Below are positions 10,240 through 21,658 of a stretch of 64,000 bases of DNA, one piece after another. The stretch spans positions 62,001 through 126,000 of the forward strand of contig NZ_PHSU01000003.1 of the NCBI RefSeq assembly GCF_002814235.1, in the 5' to 3' direction. Made by a program: the position numbers and the translations under genes. Every line of letters begins with the position of its first letter. Positions within the stretch are counted from its first letter, which is position 1. This DNA is from Pseudomonas sp. QS1027. GTDB lineage: Bacteria > Pseudomonadota > Gammaproteobacteria > Pseudomonadales > Pseudomonadaceae. Below the pieces are notes generated by a model. The model saw only the letters and a list, made by a program, of their open reading frames with translations, ran no database searches and was not told the DNA's origin.

Positions 10240-10593
10240 CTAACCGCTGTGCTCTATCGGGCGCCAGCCATGGCGCTTGATATCGACACGATTGTTCAGG
10301 ACCGTCAGGCCTTCAGTCCGCAGCCGGGCCCGCTGTTCGTCGCCGGAGGGGCTGCCGGCGGGCAGGCTGATCCGACCGCCGGCACCCAGCACCCGGTGCC
10401 AGGGCAGGCTTGTGTCGGCGGGCAACTGGCTCAAGGTCCGTCCGACAAAACGGGCGGCTCGCCCCAGGCCAGCCAGTTCGGCCAGTTGGCCATAGGTCAC
10501 GACCCGGCCTTCGGGAACTTGCGCCAGGGTCAGGTAAAGGGCGGTGCGGCGCATCTGGGCAGGGCTTTCGCCGCCGCTGCTGTCGTCAGTCAT
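10240..10593 (-). CDS. Alkyltransferase-like protein (ATL, MGMT family without active cysteine)
   Basis: 117 residues, consistent with a free-standing MGMT DNA-binding domain. The winged-helix segment PEGRVVTYGQLAELAGLGRAA is clear. The active-site motif PCHRV of true O6-alkylguanine methyltransferases reads PWHRV here, so the alkyl-accepting cysteine is replaced by tryptophan. This is the defining change of ATL proteins (Atl1, E. coli YbaZ), which bind O6-alkylguanine and hand the lesion to nucleotide excision repair. Monocistronic. Confidence is high for the family and moderate for the repair role. Confidence 0.88.
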   Translation of the reverse strand: MTDDSSGGESPAQMRRTALYLTLAQVPEGRVVTYGQLAELAGLGRAARFVGRTLSQLPADTSLPWHRVLGAGGRISLPAGSPSGDEQRARLRTEGLTVLNNRVDIKRHGWRPIEHSG

Positions 10594-10756
10594 TGAGGCA
10601 GTCCTGTTCGGGGATCTGGCTACTTATGTAGGTCATTTCTATATGTTGAGCCTGATTATTGAACTAGGGTGTTGTCCAGTCGGTCATTCCTTGGTCCAGG
10701 CATTGCCCGCGGGATAATGCCGGTTTTTTTTCGCGAACCCGAGTCCTCTCTCTCCT

Positions 10757-11764
10757 ATGTTATCCAGAACCCTGCTGTGCCTTGCTGTATTCAGCGCCTC
10801 GACGCCGTTGCTGGCCGATACCGTCTGGTTGAAGAACGGCGATCGCCTGACCGGCAAGATCAGTCTGTTCGATGGCGGCAAGCTGTTGATCCAGACCGAT
10901 TACGCCGGGGCGATCCCGGTGGACTGGAAGCAGGTCAAGACCCTGGAGAGTGATCAGGAACTGCTGGTCAAGCAGGATGCCTACACGGGGGAGAAGGCCA
11001 AGTCCCTGAAAGCGGCACCGGACGGCAAGGTGACGCTGGTCAACGGCGAGGCGCCGAAAACCGTCGACCTCGCGAGTATCAAGCAGATCATCAAGCCCAA
11101 GCCGGTGATCGAGGACCTGGTGTGGAAGGGTAATGTCGACCTGGCCCTGGACTACAAGCGGGCGGACCAGGATACCGACGACTACGACATCGCGTTCAAG
11201 ACCACCGCCCGTCATGGCGACTGGCGGCATAATGCCCAGGGTGAGTACAACCGCGAGTTCCAGAACGATATCGTGACCACGAACAACTGGAACGTCGAGT
11301 ATGCCCTCGACCGCTTTATCACCGAAAAGTGGTTCTGGCAGGGGCGCCTGACCTACAAGCGTGACTTTGTGGAAGACCTGTCGCGCCAACGCATCGTCGG
11401 TACCGGTCCTGGCTACCAGTTCTGGGACAATGAGCTGGGGGCGTTTTCCCTCGGCTCGCTGCTCAACAATACCGACTACGAGTACAGCGACGGCGAGAAG
11501 AAGAACTTCTATTCGCTGGGGATGAAATGGGACTACAGCCGTAACCTGGTGGGCAAGACGGTGCAGTTCTTCACCAATGGTGAAGTCGGCAAGCCATTGA
11601 GCGGGCCTTCGGAGTATTCCCTCGACGCCCAGATGGGCCTGCGCTACAAAGTGACCGAGTGGGCTTCGCTGAATCTCAAGGCCGAGCGCAACGTGGTCCA
11701 GGGCGATGCGGAAACCAGCCTGAACAAGACCCGCTACACGGCCGGCTTCGGCGTCGTCTGGTAA
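10757..11764 (+). CDS. DUF481 (YdiY-like) outer-membrane beta-barrel protein
   Basis: 335 residues with a Sec signal peptide ending near TPLLADTVWLKNGDRLTGKI. After a small N-terminal beta domain, the C-terminal half shows alternating aromatic and polar strands (KWFWQGRLTYKRDF, YSLGMKWDYSRNLVG) and ends in YTAGFGVVW, an aromatic-terminated outer-membrane strand. DUF481 members are barrel proteins of poorly known role, some salt-induced. A single gene between the ATL gene and the HugZ-like gene. Confidence 0.82.
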   Translation: MLSRTLLCLAVFSASTPLLADTVWLKNGDRLTGKISLFDGGKLLIQTDYAGAIPVDWKQVKTLESDQELLVKQDAYTGEKAKSLKAAPDGKVTLVNGEAPKTVDLASIKQIIKPKPVIEDLVWKGNVDLALDYKRADQDTDDYDIAFKTTARHGDWRHNAQGEYNREFQNDIVTTNNWNVEYALDRFITEKWFWQGRLTYKRDFVEDLSRQRIVGTGPGYQFWDNELGAFSLGSLLNNTDYEYSDGEKKNFYSLGMKWDYSRNLVGKTVQFFTNGEVGKPLSGPSEYSLDAQMGLRYKVTEWASLNLKAERNVVQGDAETSLNKTRYTAGFGVVW

Positions 11765-11875
11765 TAGCACCGCTTCCCCGACCCTGGCATCCGTGGCGGA
11801 TAACGTTTATTTTGTCATTGATTTTCATTCGCAGGTCTCAGGGCTTGCCGACGGTGTCTGACGAGGAGTCAAAAG

Positions 11876-12607
11876 GTGAGCGTTGAAGTTGCCAAGAATG
11901 CCCGCGAGCTGCTGCTCAAGGAGTACCGGGGTGTGTTGTCCACGCACTCCAAGGCCATGCCCGGTTTCCCGTTTGGCTCCGTGGTGCCTTACTGCCTTGA
12001 CGACCAGGGCCGGGCGCTGATCCTGATCAGCCGGATCGCCCAGCACACCCATAACCTGCAGAAAGACCCCAAGTGCTCCCTGCTGGTGGGCGAGCGCGAA
12101 GCCGAAGACGTGCAGGCGGTCGGTCGTCTGACTTACCTGGCCGAGGCCGAAAAGCTCAGCGATCCCGAGGCGATCGAAGCGGCGGCCGAGCGTTACTATC
12201 GCTACTTCCCCGACTCGCAGAACTATCACCAGGCCCACGATTTCGACTTCTGGGTGCTCAACCCGGTGCGGCACCGCTACATCGGCGGTTTCGGCGCGAT
12301 CCACTGGCTGGATCAGGTGACCCTGGCCAATCCCTTCGCCGGCAAGGCCGAGATCAGCATGGTCGAGCATATGAACAGCGACCACGCCAAGGCCATCGCC
12401 CACTACGTCGCCCTGGCCGGCTTGCCGGATCAGGTGCCAGCACAATTGGCGGGTATCGACACCGAGGGCATGCACCTGCGCATCGGCCAGGCGCTGTACT
12501 GGTTGCCCTTCGAAGCACCTTGCAATACGCCGACACAAGTTCGCGAAGCCTTGGTTTCCCTGGCTCACGCCGAGCATTGGCCAAAAAAGGAAGGCGCTTC
12601 AGCTTGA
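11876..12607 (+). CDS. HugZ-family haem-binding/degrading protein
   Basis: 243 residues. The N-terminal two thirds is a split-barrel of the pyridoxamine 5'-phosphate oxidase type (YRGVLSTHSKAMPGFPFGSVVPYCLD). The C-terminal part is DUF2470 (ISMVEHMNSDHAKAIAHYVALAG), the pairing found in HugZ-like haem oxygenases and haem storage proteins. The start is a GTG at 11876 with AGGAG upstream. A flavin oxidoreductase role is an alternative. Upstream of fxsA and groESL, as in P. aeruginosa. Confidence 0.8.
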   Translation: MSVEVAKNARELLLKEYRGVLSTHSKAMPGFPFGSVVPYCLDDQGRALILISRIAQHTHNLQKDPKCSLLVGEREAEDVQAVGRLTYLAEAEKLSDPEAIEAAAERYYRYFPDSQNYHQAHDFDFWVLNPVRHRYIGGFGAIHWLDQVTLANPFAGKAEISMVEHMNSDHAKAIAHYVALAGLPDQVPAQLAGIDTEGMHLRIGQALYWLPFEAPCNTPTQVREALVSLAHAEHWPKKEGASA

Positions 12608-12672
12608 ATTCACGAACTGTCGACGTCATCTAAGGTTAAGTGGAAGGCATTCTTCCGTAGAGGAACCATTTG

Positions 12673-13146
12673 ATGCGCGCTTTTTTATTGCTCTTTCTGC
12701 TGTTTCCGGTGTTAGAGCTGTATGTGTTTTTCCAGGTCAGCACCGCGATCGGGTTTTTCCCGGCCCTGGCGCTGATCATTCTCGGCTCGATGCTGGGGGT
12801 GCTGGTCCTGCGGATCGCCGGGATCGCCACGGCGTTGCGGGCGCGGGAAAGCCTGAACCGCGGCGAGTTGCCGGCGCAGACCATGCTCGAAGGCCTGATG
12901 CTGGCCCTGGGCGGCGGCCTGATGCTGCTGCCGGGGTTTATCAGCGATATTATCGGCCTGGTGCTGCTGTTGCCGATGACCCGTCGCCTGTTGGCCGACC
13001 GCATGCGTCGGCGCGTCGAAGAACAGGCGTTGCGTCAGCGGGCCTTTGCCGATGACCTGCAGGCCCGTGGCCCAACGGGGGCATCGCCGGCCACCAGCCG
13101 GCAGCCCCAGGTCATCGAAGGCGAGTTCGAACACCGCGATTCCTGA
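12673..13146 (+). CDS. FxsA-family inner-membrane protein
   Basis: 157 residues starting at ATG 12673 with AGAGGA upstream (an in-frame TTG at 12670 is not needed). Two to three membrane helices are followed by a cytoplasmic tail rich in charged residues; GLMLLPGFISDIIGLVLLLP is the family signature. FxsA in E. coli limits F-plasmid exclusion of phage T7; the general role is unknown. Followed by a strong terminator before groES. Confidence 0.85.
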   Translation: MRAFLLLFLLFPVLELYVFFQVSTAIGFFPALALIILGSMLGVLVLRIAGIATALRARESLNRGELPAQTMLEGLMLALGGGLMLLPGFISDIIGLVLLLPMTRRLLADRMRRRVEEQALRQRAFADDLQARGPTGASPATSRQPQVIEGEFEHRDS

Positions 13147-13160
13147 TCGCCAGCACCACG

Positions 13161-13190
13161 ACACGGCACCTTCGGGTGCCGTGTTGGTTT
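13161..13190 (+). terminator. Intrinsic terminator after fxsA
   Basis: Perfect 10-bp stem ACACGGCACC / GGTGCCGTGT with a TTCG tetraloop, then a short U-rich run. It separates fxsA from groESL. Confidence 0.88.
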
Positions 13191-13224
13191 TTGGCACTTT
13201 CAGGTAAAAAAAACGTCACCTGCC

Positions 13225-13252
13225 CTTGAAATTACCTTTGGTGACCTTATGT
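13225..13252 (+). promoter_or_regulatory. Probable sigma-32 heat-shock promoter of groESL
   Basis: CTTGAAA at 13225-13231, a 13-base spacer, then CCTTATGT at 13245-13252, against the consensus CTTGAAA and CCCCATNT. It is placed about 140 bp before groES, giving a long leader. Confidence 0.6.
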
Positions 13253-13395
13253 AACGGTCACCGCAAGGTTTTGGCGAAAATCGCCAGACAGTCTTTCGCG
13301 GTTCGCTTGGCGAGCCGCAACCGGCAACGCCGGATTTGCTAAACCGGTCGGTATCGACATCGACCCTTGAAAACCATAATTAGGAGAGATCGACA

Positions 13396-15385
<1,990 letters not shown>

Positions 15386-15403
15386 GTCGGCCCCACCTGC
15401 TAC

Positions 15404-15440
15404 AAAGAAACCCCGCCTTGTGCGGGGTTTCTTTTTTTCC
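15404..15440 (+). terminator. Intrinsic terminator of groESL
   Basis: 13-bp stem AAAGAAACCCCGC / GCGGGGTTTCTTT with a 5-base loop and a U-run, 19 bp after the groEL stop. Confidence 0.93.
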
Positions 15441-15554
15441 GGCAAGTCATGGGCACAGCGGCTGCTTTTATCGCGCAGCTTGTCGCTGCCACGGGCTTGC
15501 CCTTAAGCTGCGCGGGCCAAGACACGGCCGTTACCGCGTACAGAGAGAGTACCC

Positions 15555-16238
15555 ATGCGAATTCTACTGGTTGAAGACAACCGCGATATCCTCGCCAACC
15601 TGGCTGATTACCTGGGGCTTAAAGGCTATACCGTGGACTGCGCGCAGGACGGCTTGTCGGGCCTGCACCTGGCCGCCACCGAACATTATGACCTGATCGT
15701 GCTGGACATCATGTTGCCCGGGATCGATGGTTTCACCCTGTGCAAGCGCCTGCGCGAAGATGCCCGGCGTGACACCCCGGTGATCATGCTCACCGCCCGC
15801 GATCAACTGGATGACCGCCTGCAAGGCTTCAAGTCCGGTGCCGATGACTACCTGCTCAAGCCATTCGCCCTGTCGGAACTGGCGGCGCGGATCGAAGCGG
15901 TCCTGCGTCGGGCCCAGGGCGGAGGCCGCCGGGCCTTGCAGGTCGGAGACCTGAGCTACGACCTCGATACCCTGGAAGTGACCCGTGAAGGGCGCCTGCT
16001 CAAGCTCAACCCGGTGGGGCTGAAGCTCTTGGCGGTGCTGATGCAGAAAAGCCCCCATGTGCTGCGCCGCGAAGTCCTCGAGGAAGCCCTGTGGGGCGAC
16101 GACTGCCCGGACAGCGACAGCTTGCGCAGTCACGTCCACCAGTTGCGCCAGGTGATCGACAAACCCTTCGAAAAGCCTTTGCTGCATACCGTGCATGGCG
16201 TCGGCTACCGCCTGGCCGAAGGCCGCGATGGAGTTTAA
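15555..16238 (+). CDS. colR: Response regulator ColR (OmpR family)
   Basis: 227 residues: receiver domain with the phospho-acceptor D51 in VLDIMLPG, the acidic pair E7/D8 and the conserved KPF, then an OmpR winged helix ending LHTVHGVGYRLAEG. Sequence and position next to groESL match ColR of pseudomonads. ColR with ColS controls membrane and lipopolysaccharide-modifying genes, root colonisation and resistance to zinc, iron and phenol. It overlaps colS by 11 bp, so the two are co-translated. Name confidence depends on context as well as motif recognition. Confidence 0.9.
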   Translation: MRILLVEDNRDILANLADYLGLKGYTVDCAQDGLSGLHLAATEHYDLIVLDIMLPGIDGFTLCKRLREDARRDTPVIMLTARDQLDDRLQGFKSGADDYLLKPFALSELAARIEAVLRRAQGGGRRALQVGDLSYDLDTLEVTREGRLLKLNPVGLKLLAVLMQKSPHVLRREVLEEALWGDDCPDSDSLRSHVHQLRQVIDKPFEKPLLHTVHGVGYRLAEGRDGV

Positions 16239-17508
16239 ACAGAGCCTCGCCCAGCGGATCATCATCGCCTTTGCGCTGATGAGCGCCCTGGTGGCGGGGA
16301 CGTTTGCCATAGGTATCGTGGCGACGGTTCACCTGGTTGAGGAAAAGCTGATTTCCGCCGGCCTGGGGGGCGATCTCCAGCGTCTGTTGCTGATGGACAG
16401 TGTCAATGACTGGAACCATCGGCCCGAGCCCGATCAACTGTTCTATTTCAGCGGCGGCCCGGGGGATTTCGCCTTGCCCAGGGATCTGCGCCATCTGGAC
16501 GCCGGGTTCCATGAGGTGTTTCGCGACCAACTGTCCTACCACGCCATGGTCGAGGTGGTCGACGGTCGGCGTTACGTGCTGTTGCAGGACCAGAGTGACT
16601 TCGAAGAACGTGAGCGGGTGTTGTTTGCCGTGGTGCTGGTGGGATTTGTCCTGGCCCTGGCCCTGGCCGTGTTTCTCGGCTGGATCCTCGCCCGGCGGGT
16701 GATGGCCCCGGTGGTGCGCCTGGCCCGCCAGGTGCGTCATCGCGATCAGTTGCTCGGGCTGGCGCCGTCCTTGGCGCCGGATTACGCCGCTGACGAAGTG
16801 GGTGAGCTGGCGGTGGCGTTCGACGCCACCCTCGGCCGGCTGCGCGACGCCCTGACCCGCGAGCGCCTGTTCACCAGTGATGTCAGCCATGAACTGCGCA
16901 CGCCGCTGATGGTGCTGGCGACCTCCTGCGAGCTGTTGCTGGAAAACCCGGCCATCGACCAGCGCGGGCGTAATCAGGTCGAACGTATTGCCCGGGCTTG
17001 CGAGGAAATGCGCGAGCTGGTGCAGACCTTCCTGATGCTCGCCCGGGCCCAGCGCGAGGATGGCAGCATGTCGCCGCAGGTCTCCCTGAGTCGGGTGGCG
17101 GATGACCTGATCGGCCTGTGGCGTGCGCCGATTGAAGAGAAGGGCCTGACGCTGATCATCGACCCGGGTAACCCCCTGGATACCCGCTATAACGTCACCT
17201 TTCTGCAGGCGGTGATGGGCAACCTGCTGCGTAATGCCTTGCACTACACCGACCAGGGCTTTATCCGCCTGAGCCTGGAGCCAAGCGGGTTCGTGGTGGA
17301 AGACAGCGGCGTGGGAATTCCCGAAGAGAAGCGCGAAGCCATGTTCCAACCCTTCGTACGCGGTAACGAAAAACGCGGTGAAGGCCTTGGGTTGGGCCTG
17401 TCGCTGGTCCAGCGGATCTGCGAAAACCAGGGTTGGCACGTCAGTCTGACCACCATGACACCCAGCGGTTGCCGCTTTCATGTCGACCTGCGCGGGCCTG
17501 ACACCTGA
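16228..17508 (+). CDS. colS: Sensor histidine kinase ColS
   Basis: 426 residues from ATG 16228, inside the end of colR. Two membrane helices enclose a periplasmic loop of roughly 100 residues. A HAMP segment follows, then the H-box FTSDVSHELRTPL and ATP-binding N, G1 and G2 boxes (NLLRNALHYT, VEDSGVGIPEE, GEGLGLGLS). The loop ends with an E-x-x-E motif (FEERER), as used by ColS to sense ferric and zinc ions in P. putida, and has a further HLVEE near the first helix. It phosphorylates ColR when metal is in excess. Confidence 0.9.
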   Translation: MEFKQSLAQRIIIAFALMSALVAGTFAIGIVATVHLVEEKLISAGLGGDLQRLLLMDSVNDWNHRPEPDQLFYFSGGPGDFALPRDLRHLDAGFHEVFRDQLSYHAMVEVVDGRRYVLLQDQSDFEERERVLFAVVLVGFVLALALAVFLGWILARRVMAPVVRLARQVRHRDQLLGLAPSLAPDYAADEVGELAVAFDATLGRLRDALTRERLFTSDVSHELRTPLMVLATSCELLLENPAIDQRGRNQVERIARACEEMRELVQTFLMLARAQREDGSMSPQVSLSRVADDLIGLWRAPIEEKGLTLIIDPGNPLDTRYNVTFLQAVMGNLLRNALHYTDQGFIRLSLEPSGFVVEDSGVGIPEEKREAMFQPFVRGNEKRGEGLGLGLSLVQRICENQGWHVSLTTMTPSGCRFHVDLRGPDT

Positions 17509-17678
17509 TCGGAAACGAAATTTTCACCTGGGAAGGGCCAATCTCTGGCACCCGGACAGGCGCCAAGGCGCTCCAGATGATCTCAAAAAGCTACGACGCC
17601 ACTCGTCGTTGAGTGCCACGGCACAGGGAAAACTGAGCTATTTTGAGGATAGATGTTCAGCAATACCATCAAAGGCTT

Positions 17679-17909
17679 ATGGTCATGAAGTTAGAAGTCG
17701 CTCGAGGTTTGTTTCTGGTCAGCGCGCTGGCTGTGGCTTCCCTGGCCCTGGTGGTCTGGGAGCAGCCCGGTCCTCAGGTGCTGACTGCAGCGGTCGGTTC
17801 GGGGCATTGTCCTTTGCCTCGCGTTGCCAAGGCGGCCGATGCCAAACCCGACCATGACCTGCTGTTGTTCATGTTCGGCCTTTCCCAGGGGCTCAAGCCG
17901 CAGAGTTGA
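17679..17909 (+). CDS. Small single-pass membrane or exported protein, unknown
   Basis: 76 residues if started at ATG 17679; ATG 17685 is an equally good choice, with AAAGG just upstream of both. The N-terminus (KLEVARGLFLVSALAVASLALVVW) is one hydrophobic helix or an uncleaved signal. The remainder is short, with a lone cysteine (GSGHCPLPR) and a charged tail. No family recognised. It follows colS after 170 bp and has its own terminator, so it may be a separate small transcript or the last gene of the colRS unit. Confidence 0.55.
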   Translation: MVMKLEVARGLFLVSALAVASLALVVWEQPGPQVLTAAVGSGHCPLPRVAKAADAKPDHDLLLFMFGLSQGLKPQS

Positions 17910-17930
17910 AATCGTCCTGTCCGTCTCTCA

Positions 17931-17957
17931 GGCCTCGCATTGATCGAGGCCTTTTTT
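17931..17957 (+). terminator. Intrinsic terminator after the small membrane protein
   Basis: GGCCTCG, a 7-base loop, CGAGGCC, then six T residues, 21 bp after the stop codon. Confidence 0.9.
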
Positions 17958-18045
17958 ATGGGCGCTGTTTGCTCGATTCAACGTCCACTTTCGGGCGCCA
18001 CAGACCAGGATTGGATCCATAAGTTCTTTTTTACCTGCTTGGGCG

Positions 18046-18063
18046 TGTAAGCCATTGCTTACA
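18046..18063 (+). promoter_or_regulatory. GacA-binding upstream activating site of rsmZ
   Basis: TGTAAGCCATTGCTTACA matches the GacA operator consensus with perfect inverted 7-bp arms and a 4-bp centre. It is centred about 173 bp before the predicted rsmZ start, the spacing known for Gac-controlled small RNAs in P. fluorescens. The bases between the preceding terminator and rsmZ hold no gene. Confidence 0.9.
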
Positions 18064-18227
18064 TCTTGCGTAAGCGATCGAGGATAATTCGCCGTCTCGA
18101 TTACTGAGTGTTTCATTTAACCAATTGAAATATATAGTTTTTTTGTGTTTTTAATGGATCCAATATGGGAAAGGTGGCATTTTGGATCCACTTGCGGCGG
18201 ATCAGAAAGTCTTTAATATCGCCCCTG

Positions 18228-18361
18228 TGTCGACGGATAGACACGGCAATCAGGGACAGATTGCTGGAAGGAACATCGCGGGATGCGATTCATCAGGACG
18301 ATGAAAGGGAAAAAAGGGACTAGGGAAAAAATGTGGGCGGGTCACACCGCCCCTTTTTTTT
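18228..18361 (+). ncRNA. rsmZ: Regulatory small RNA RsmZ
   Basis: About 134 nt starting TGTCGACGGATAGACA, with its own hairpin and a terminator GGGCGG..CCGCCC plus a U-run at 18335-18361. I count nine GGA motifs (for example CAGGGACA, CTGGAAGGAAC, CAGGACG, AAGGGAA, TAGGGAA), several in hairpin loops. Such RNAs sequester RsmA/RsmE (CsrA family) and relieve translational repression of secondary metabolite and biofilm genes. A -10-like TTTAATAT lies at 18212-18219. The location beside fdxA is the known place of rsmZ in pseudomonads. The exact 5' end is inferred. Confidence 0.92.
18335..18361 (+). terminator. Intrinsic terminator of rsmZ
   Basis: GGGCGG, loop GTCACA, CCGCCC, then C and eight T residues. 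Confidence 0.9.
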
Positions 18362-18382
18362 GCCTGTAGAAAAGTGAAGGCA

Positions 18383-18406
18383 TAAAAAAAGGCCCGCAAG
18401 GGGCCT
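18383..18406 (-). terminator. Intrinsic terminator of fdxA
   Basis: Minus-strand AGGCCC, loop CTTGC (one base shared), GGGCCT, then seven T residues, 20 bp after the fdxA stop. Confidence 0.85.
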
Positions 18407-18426
18407 CTTCGTCGAGCGCGGTGCAA

Positions 18427-18750
18427 TCAGCGTTCGAGATCCTTGATCTTGCCTTTTTTGCCATCCCACTCTTCAGCGTCCGGCAGCGATTCTTTCTTTT
18501 CAGTGATGTTGGGCCAGATTTCGGCCAGCTCAACGTTCAACTGAATGAACTCTTGCATGTCCTCCGGGACTTCATCCTCGGAGAAAATAGCCACAGCAGG
18601 GCATTCCGGCTCGCAAAGCGCGCAGTCGATGCACTCATCCGGGTGAATGACCAGGAAGTTCGGGCCTTCGTAAAAGCAGTCCACCGGACAGACTTCTACG
18701 CAGTCGGTGTACTTGCACTTGATGCAGTTGTCGGTGACGACGAAGGTCAT
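18427..18750 (-). CDS. fdxA: Seven-iron ferredoxin FdxA
   Basis: 107 residues from ATG 18750, preceded by GAGGAGAG. The N-terminal C-x2-C/C-x-C pattern ([20 protein letters not shown]) and a second set ([12 protein letters not shown]) bind one 3Fe-4S and one 4Fe-4S cluster. It is a cytoplasmic electron carrier. A 14-residue in-frame extension in front of this start is not needed. It is convergent with rsmZ, and both units end in terminators that face each other. Confidence 0.95.
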   Translation of the reverse strand: MTFVVTDNCIKCKYTDCVEVCPVDCFYEGPNFLVIHPDECIDCALCEPECPAVAIFSEDEVPEDMQEFIQLNVELAEIWPNITEKKESLPDAEEWDGKKGKIKDLER

Positions 18751-18892
18751 TTCTAATTCTCTCCTCAGGCGGCGGCAGCGAAACCCGATCAAAATAGGTT
18801 CGCCAGGTCTGGGAGCGATAGTCTGCGAACCAGGCTAATAGTTCGCAGCATCCCAAACCGCGCGAGATTCTAGCAGCTTGTAGTCCGCTGCG

Positions 18893-21472
18893 TTAGATCC
18901 GTGTCTTTAATGTATAGAGCATTTCCAACGCACGACGCGGCGTCAGGTCGTCGAGGTTGAGCTTGGCCAGTTCATCCAGGACCGGATGCGGCAAGGTGGC
19001 GAACATATCGCTTTGCATCGGTGCGGCCGGTTTTCCCGGTTTGGCGACCGGCTGCTCGTGGGGCAGGCTGGTGGTTTCCAGGCGGCTCAGGTGCTCGCGG
19101 GCCCGGGTGATCACATCGCTCGGCACGCCGGCCAGTTGCGCCACCGCCAGGCCGTAGCTCTGGCTGGCCGGGCCGGGCAGTACGTGGTGGAGGAAGACGA
19201 TACGTTCATTGTGCTCGGTGGCATTGAGGTGCACGTTGGCCACCAGAGGTTCGTTTTCCGGCAGTACGGTCAGTTCGAAGTAGTGGGTGGCGAACAGCGT
19301 GTAGGCCCGCAGTTGAGCGAGACGTTCCGCCGCCGCCCAGGCCAGGGACAGGCCGTCGAAGGTGCTGGTACCGCGACCAACTTCGTCCATCAGCACCAGG
19401 CTGCGCTCGGTGGCGTTGTGCAGGATGTTGGCGGTTTCGCTCATTTCGACCATGAAGGTCGAACGTCCGCCGGCCAGGTCGTCACTGGAGCCGATCCGGG
19501 TGAAGATCCGGTCCACCAGGGACAGTTCGCAGCTCGCCGCCGGCACGAAGCTACCGATATGGGCCAGCAGCACGATCAGCGCGGTCTGGCGCATGTAGGT
19601 GGATTTACCGCCCATGTTCGGACCGGTGATCACCAGCATGCGGGTATTGTCGTCGAGTGCCAGGTCGTTGGCCACGAACGGTGTGGTCAGGACTTGCTCG
19701 ACCACCGGGTGGCGTCCCTGGCTGATACGCATGCACGGTTCGTCGACAAAGCGTGGGCAGTTCAGGTCCAGGTTCAGTGCGCGTTCGGCCAGGTTGCTCA
19801 GCACATCCAGCTCGGCCAGGGCCGCGGCGGTGTCCTGCAGCGGCGGCAGTTCGCCGATCAGGGTTTCCAGCAAGGCTTCGTAGAGCATCTTCTCCCGGGC
19901 CAGGGCGCGGCTCTTGGCCGACAGTGCCTTGTCTTCGAATTCCTTGAGTTCCGGGGTGATAAAGCGCTCGGCACCCTTGAGGGTCTGGCGTCGGATGTAG
20001 TCCGCCGGGGCCGATTCAGCCTGCTTGCTCGGCAATTCGATGAAATAGCCATGGACCCGGTTGTAGCCGACCTTGAGGTTGGCCAGGCCCGTGCGGGCTT
20101 TTTCCCGGGTTTCCAGGTCGATCAGGAACTGCCCGGCGTTTTCGCTCAGCGACAGCAGTTCGTCCAGTTCGGCGTCATAGCCGGTTTTCAGGACGCCGCC
20201 ATCGCGGATGATCGCCGGCGGGTTATCGATGATGGCGCGCTCCAGCAGGATCGCCAGCTCCGGGTAGGTCTTGGTGGTGACGGCCAGTTGCTTGAGGTGC
20301 GGGGCGTCCAGTTCGAGCATCGCGTCCTGCAACTGCGGCAGGGCGCCGAGGGCGTCGCGCAGGCGTGCCAGGTCACGGGGGCGGGCGTTGCGCAGGCCGA
20401 TCCGCGCGAGGATCCGCTCGATATCACCGATCTCCTTGAGCTGCGGTTGCAGCTTTTCGAAGCGGTAGCTTTCCAGCAGGCACGTGATGGAGCTCTGGCG
20501 TGCCTGCAGGACACGCAGGTCGCGCAGCGGACGGTTCAACCAGCGGGTCAGCAGGCGGCTGCCCATGGCGGTCTGGCAACGGTCTACCACCGATTGCAGG
20601 GTGTTTTCGCGGCCGCCGGCAAGGTTGGTGTCCAGTTCCAGGTTACGGCGGCTGGCGCCGTCGAGCACCACGGTGTCGTCCAGGCGTTCATGGCGCAGGC
20701 TGCGCAAGTGGGGCAGGGCGGTGCGCTGGGTTTCCTTGGCGTAGCTGAGCAGGCAACCGGCGGCGCCGATGGCCAGGGTCAGGGTTTCGCAGCCGAAGCC
20801 TTTCAGATCTTGTACGGAAAATTGCTGGCAGAGGCTTTTAAGCGCGGAGTCACGCTCAAAATCCCACGGGGCGCGACGACGTGTCCCACGACGTTTTTCT
20901 GCCGGCAGGCCCTGTGGCCAATCATCCGGGATCATCAGCTCGACCGGGTTGATCCGCTCCAGCTCCGACAGCAGGTTTTCCCAGCCCTTGATTTCGAGGA
21001 CGGTGAAGTTGCCGCTGGTGATGTCCAGCACGGCCAGGCCGAACAGACGCTCATCGCCCAGTACCGCGGCGATCAGGTTGTCGCGGCGCTCATCGAGAAG
21101 GGCCTCGTCGCTGACGGTGCCGGGGGTGATGATCCGCACCACCTGACGCTCGACAGGCCCCTTGCTGGTGGCCGGATCGCCGATCTGTTCGCAGATCACC
21201 ACCGATTCGCCGAGCTTCACCAGCTTGACGAGATAACCTTCGAGGGAGTGGTAAGGAATCCCACACATCGGAATCGCCTGCCCGGCCGATTGCCCACGGG
21301 CGGTGAGGGTGATATCGAGCAGCTTGGCGGCCTTCTTCGCGTCCTCATAGAAGATCTCGTAGAAATCGCCCATGCGGTAGAACATCAGCTGGTCGGGGTG
21401 CTGGTTCTTCAGGCGCCAGTACTGTTGCATCATCGGGGTGTGGCTGGACAGATCAGAAATTGGCTTATTCAT
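18893..21472 (-). CDS. mutS: DNA mismatch repair protein MutS
   Basis: 859 residues from ATG 21472. The mismatch-reading motif ([14 protein letters not shown], with the wedge Phe and Glu), connector, core and clamp domains are followed by the ATPase with Walker [10 protein letters not shown] and Walker [17 protein letters not shown]. It recognises mispairs and recruits MutL. A 28-codon upstream extension is rejected since family members begin near [15 protein letters not shown]. The accessory region starts immediately upstream, and a decayed second copy of this 5' end sits at 32131-32175. Confidence 0.97.
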   Translation of the reverse strand: MNKPISDLSSHTPMMQQYWRLKNQHPDQLMFYRMGDFYEIFYEDAKKAAKLLDITLTARGQSAGQAIPMCGIPYHSLEGYLVKLVKLGESVVICEQIGDPATSKGPVERQVVRIITPGTVSDEALLDERRDNLIAAVLGDERLFGLAVLDITSGNFTVLEIKGWENLLSELERINPVELMIPDDWPQGLPAEKRRGTRRRAPWDFERDSALKSLCQQFSVQDLKGFGCETLTLAIGAAGCLLSYAKETQRTALPHLRSLRHERLDDTVVLDGASRRNLELDTNLAGGRENTLQSVVDRCQTAMGSRLLTRWLNRPLRDLRVLQARQSSITCLLESYRFEKLQPQLKEIGDIERILARIGLRNARPRDLARLRDALGALPQLQDAMLELDAPHLKQLAVTTKTYPELAILLERAIIDNPPAIIRDGGVLKTGYDAELDELLSLSENAGQFLIDLETREKARTGLANLKVGYNRVHGYFIELPSKQAESAPADYIRRQTLKGAERFITPELKEFEDKALSAKSRALAREKMLYEALLETLIGELPPLQDTAAALAELDVLSNLAERALNLDLNCPRFVDEPCMRISQGRHPVVEQVLTTPFVANDLALDDNTRMLVITGPNMGGKSTYMRQTALIVLLAHIGSFVPAASCELSLVDRIFTRIGSSDDLAGGRSTFMVEMSETANILHNATERSLVLMDEVGRGTSTFDGLSLAWAAAERLAQLRAYTLFATHYFELTVLPENEPLVANVHLNATEHNERIVFLHHVLPGPASQSYGLAVAQLAGVPSDVITRAREHLSRLETTSLPHEQPVAKPGKPAAPMQSDMFATLPHPVLDELAKLNLDDLTPRRALEMLYTLKTRI

Positions 21473-21502
21473 CAGTGGTTTAGAGCTTTTTGTGAAAAGG
21501 TG

Positions 21503-21520
21503 TGGGGCAAAAATGGGGCA
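21503..21520 (+). repeat. Left 18-bp direct repeat (candidate attL)
   Basis: TGGGGCAAAAATGGGGCA occurs here, 31 bp from the mutS start codon, and again without mismatch at 31997-32014. The two copies enclose the integrase-bearing segment. The repeat itself contains two GGGGCA half-sites. Confidence 0.65.
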
Positions 21521-21658
21521 TTCCAACGCTGAGCATTTGGATGCGAACCGCAGCAAAAAAGATGGTCACATTAGCACACAGGGCTAGGCGGGCAGAGGGT
21601 GACGGGTTACTTTTAGCGCATGATGCCACCTTGCTAGTATTTGAGACGGGAGTGAGAT

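Noticed and set aside
18986..21532. 848-codon open frame antisense to mutS
   Set aside because: High-GC shadow frame, Gln/Arg-rich without domain; mutS is complete on the other strand.
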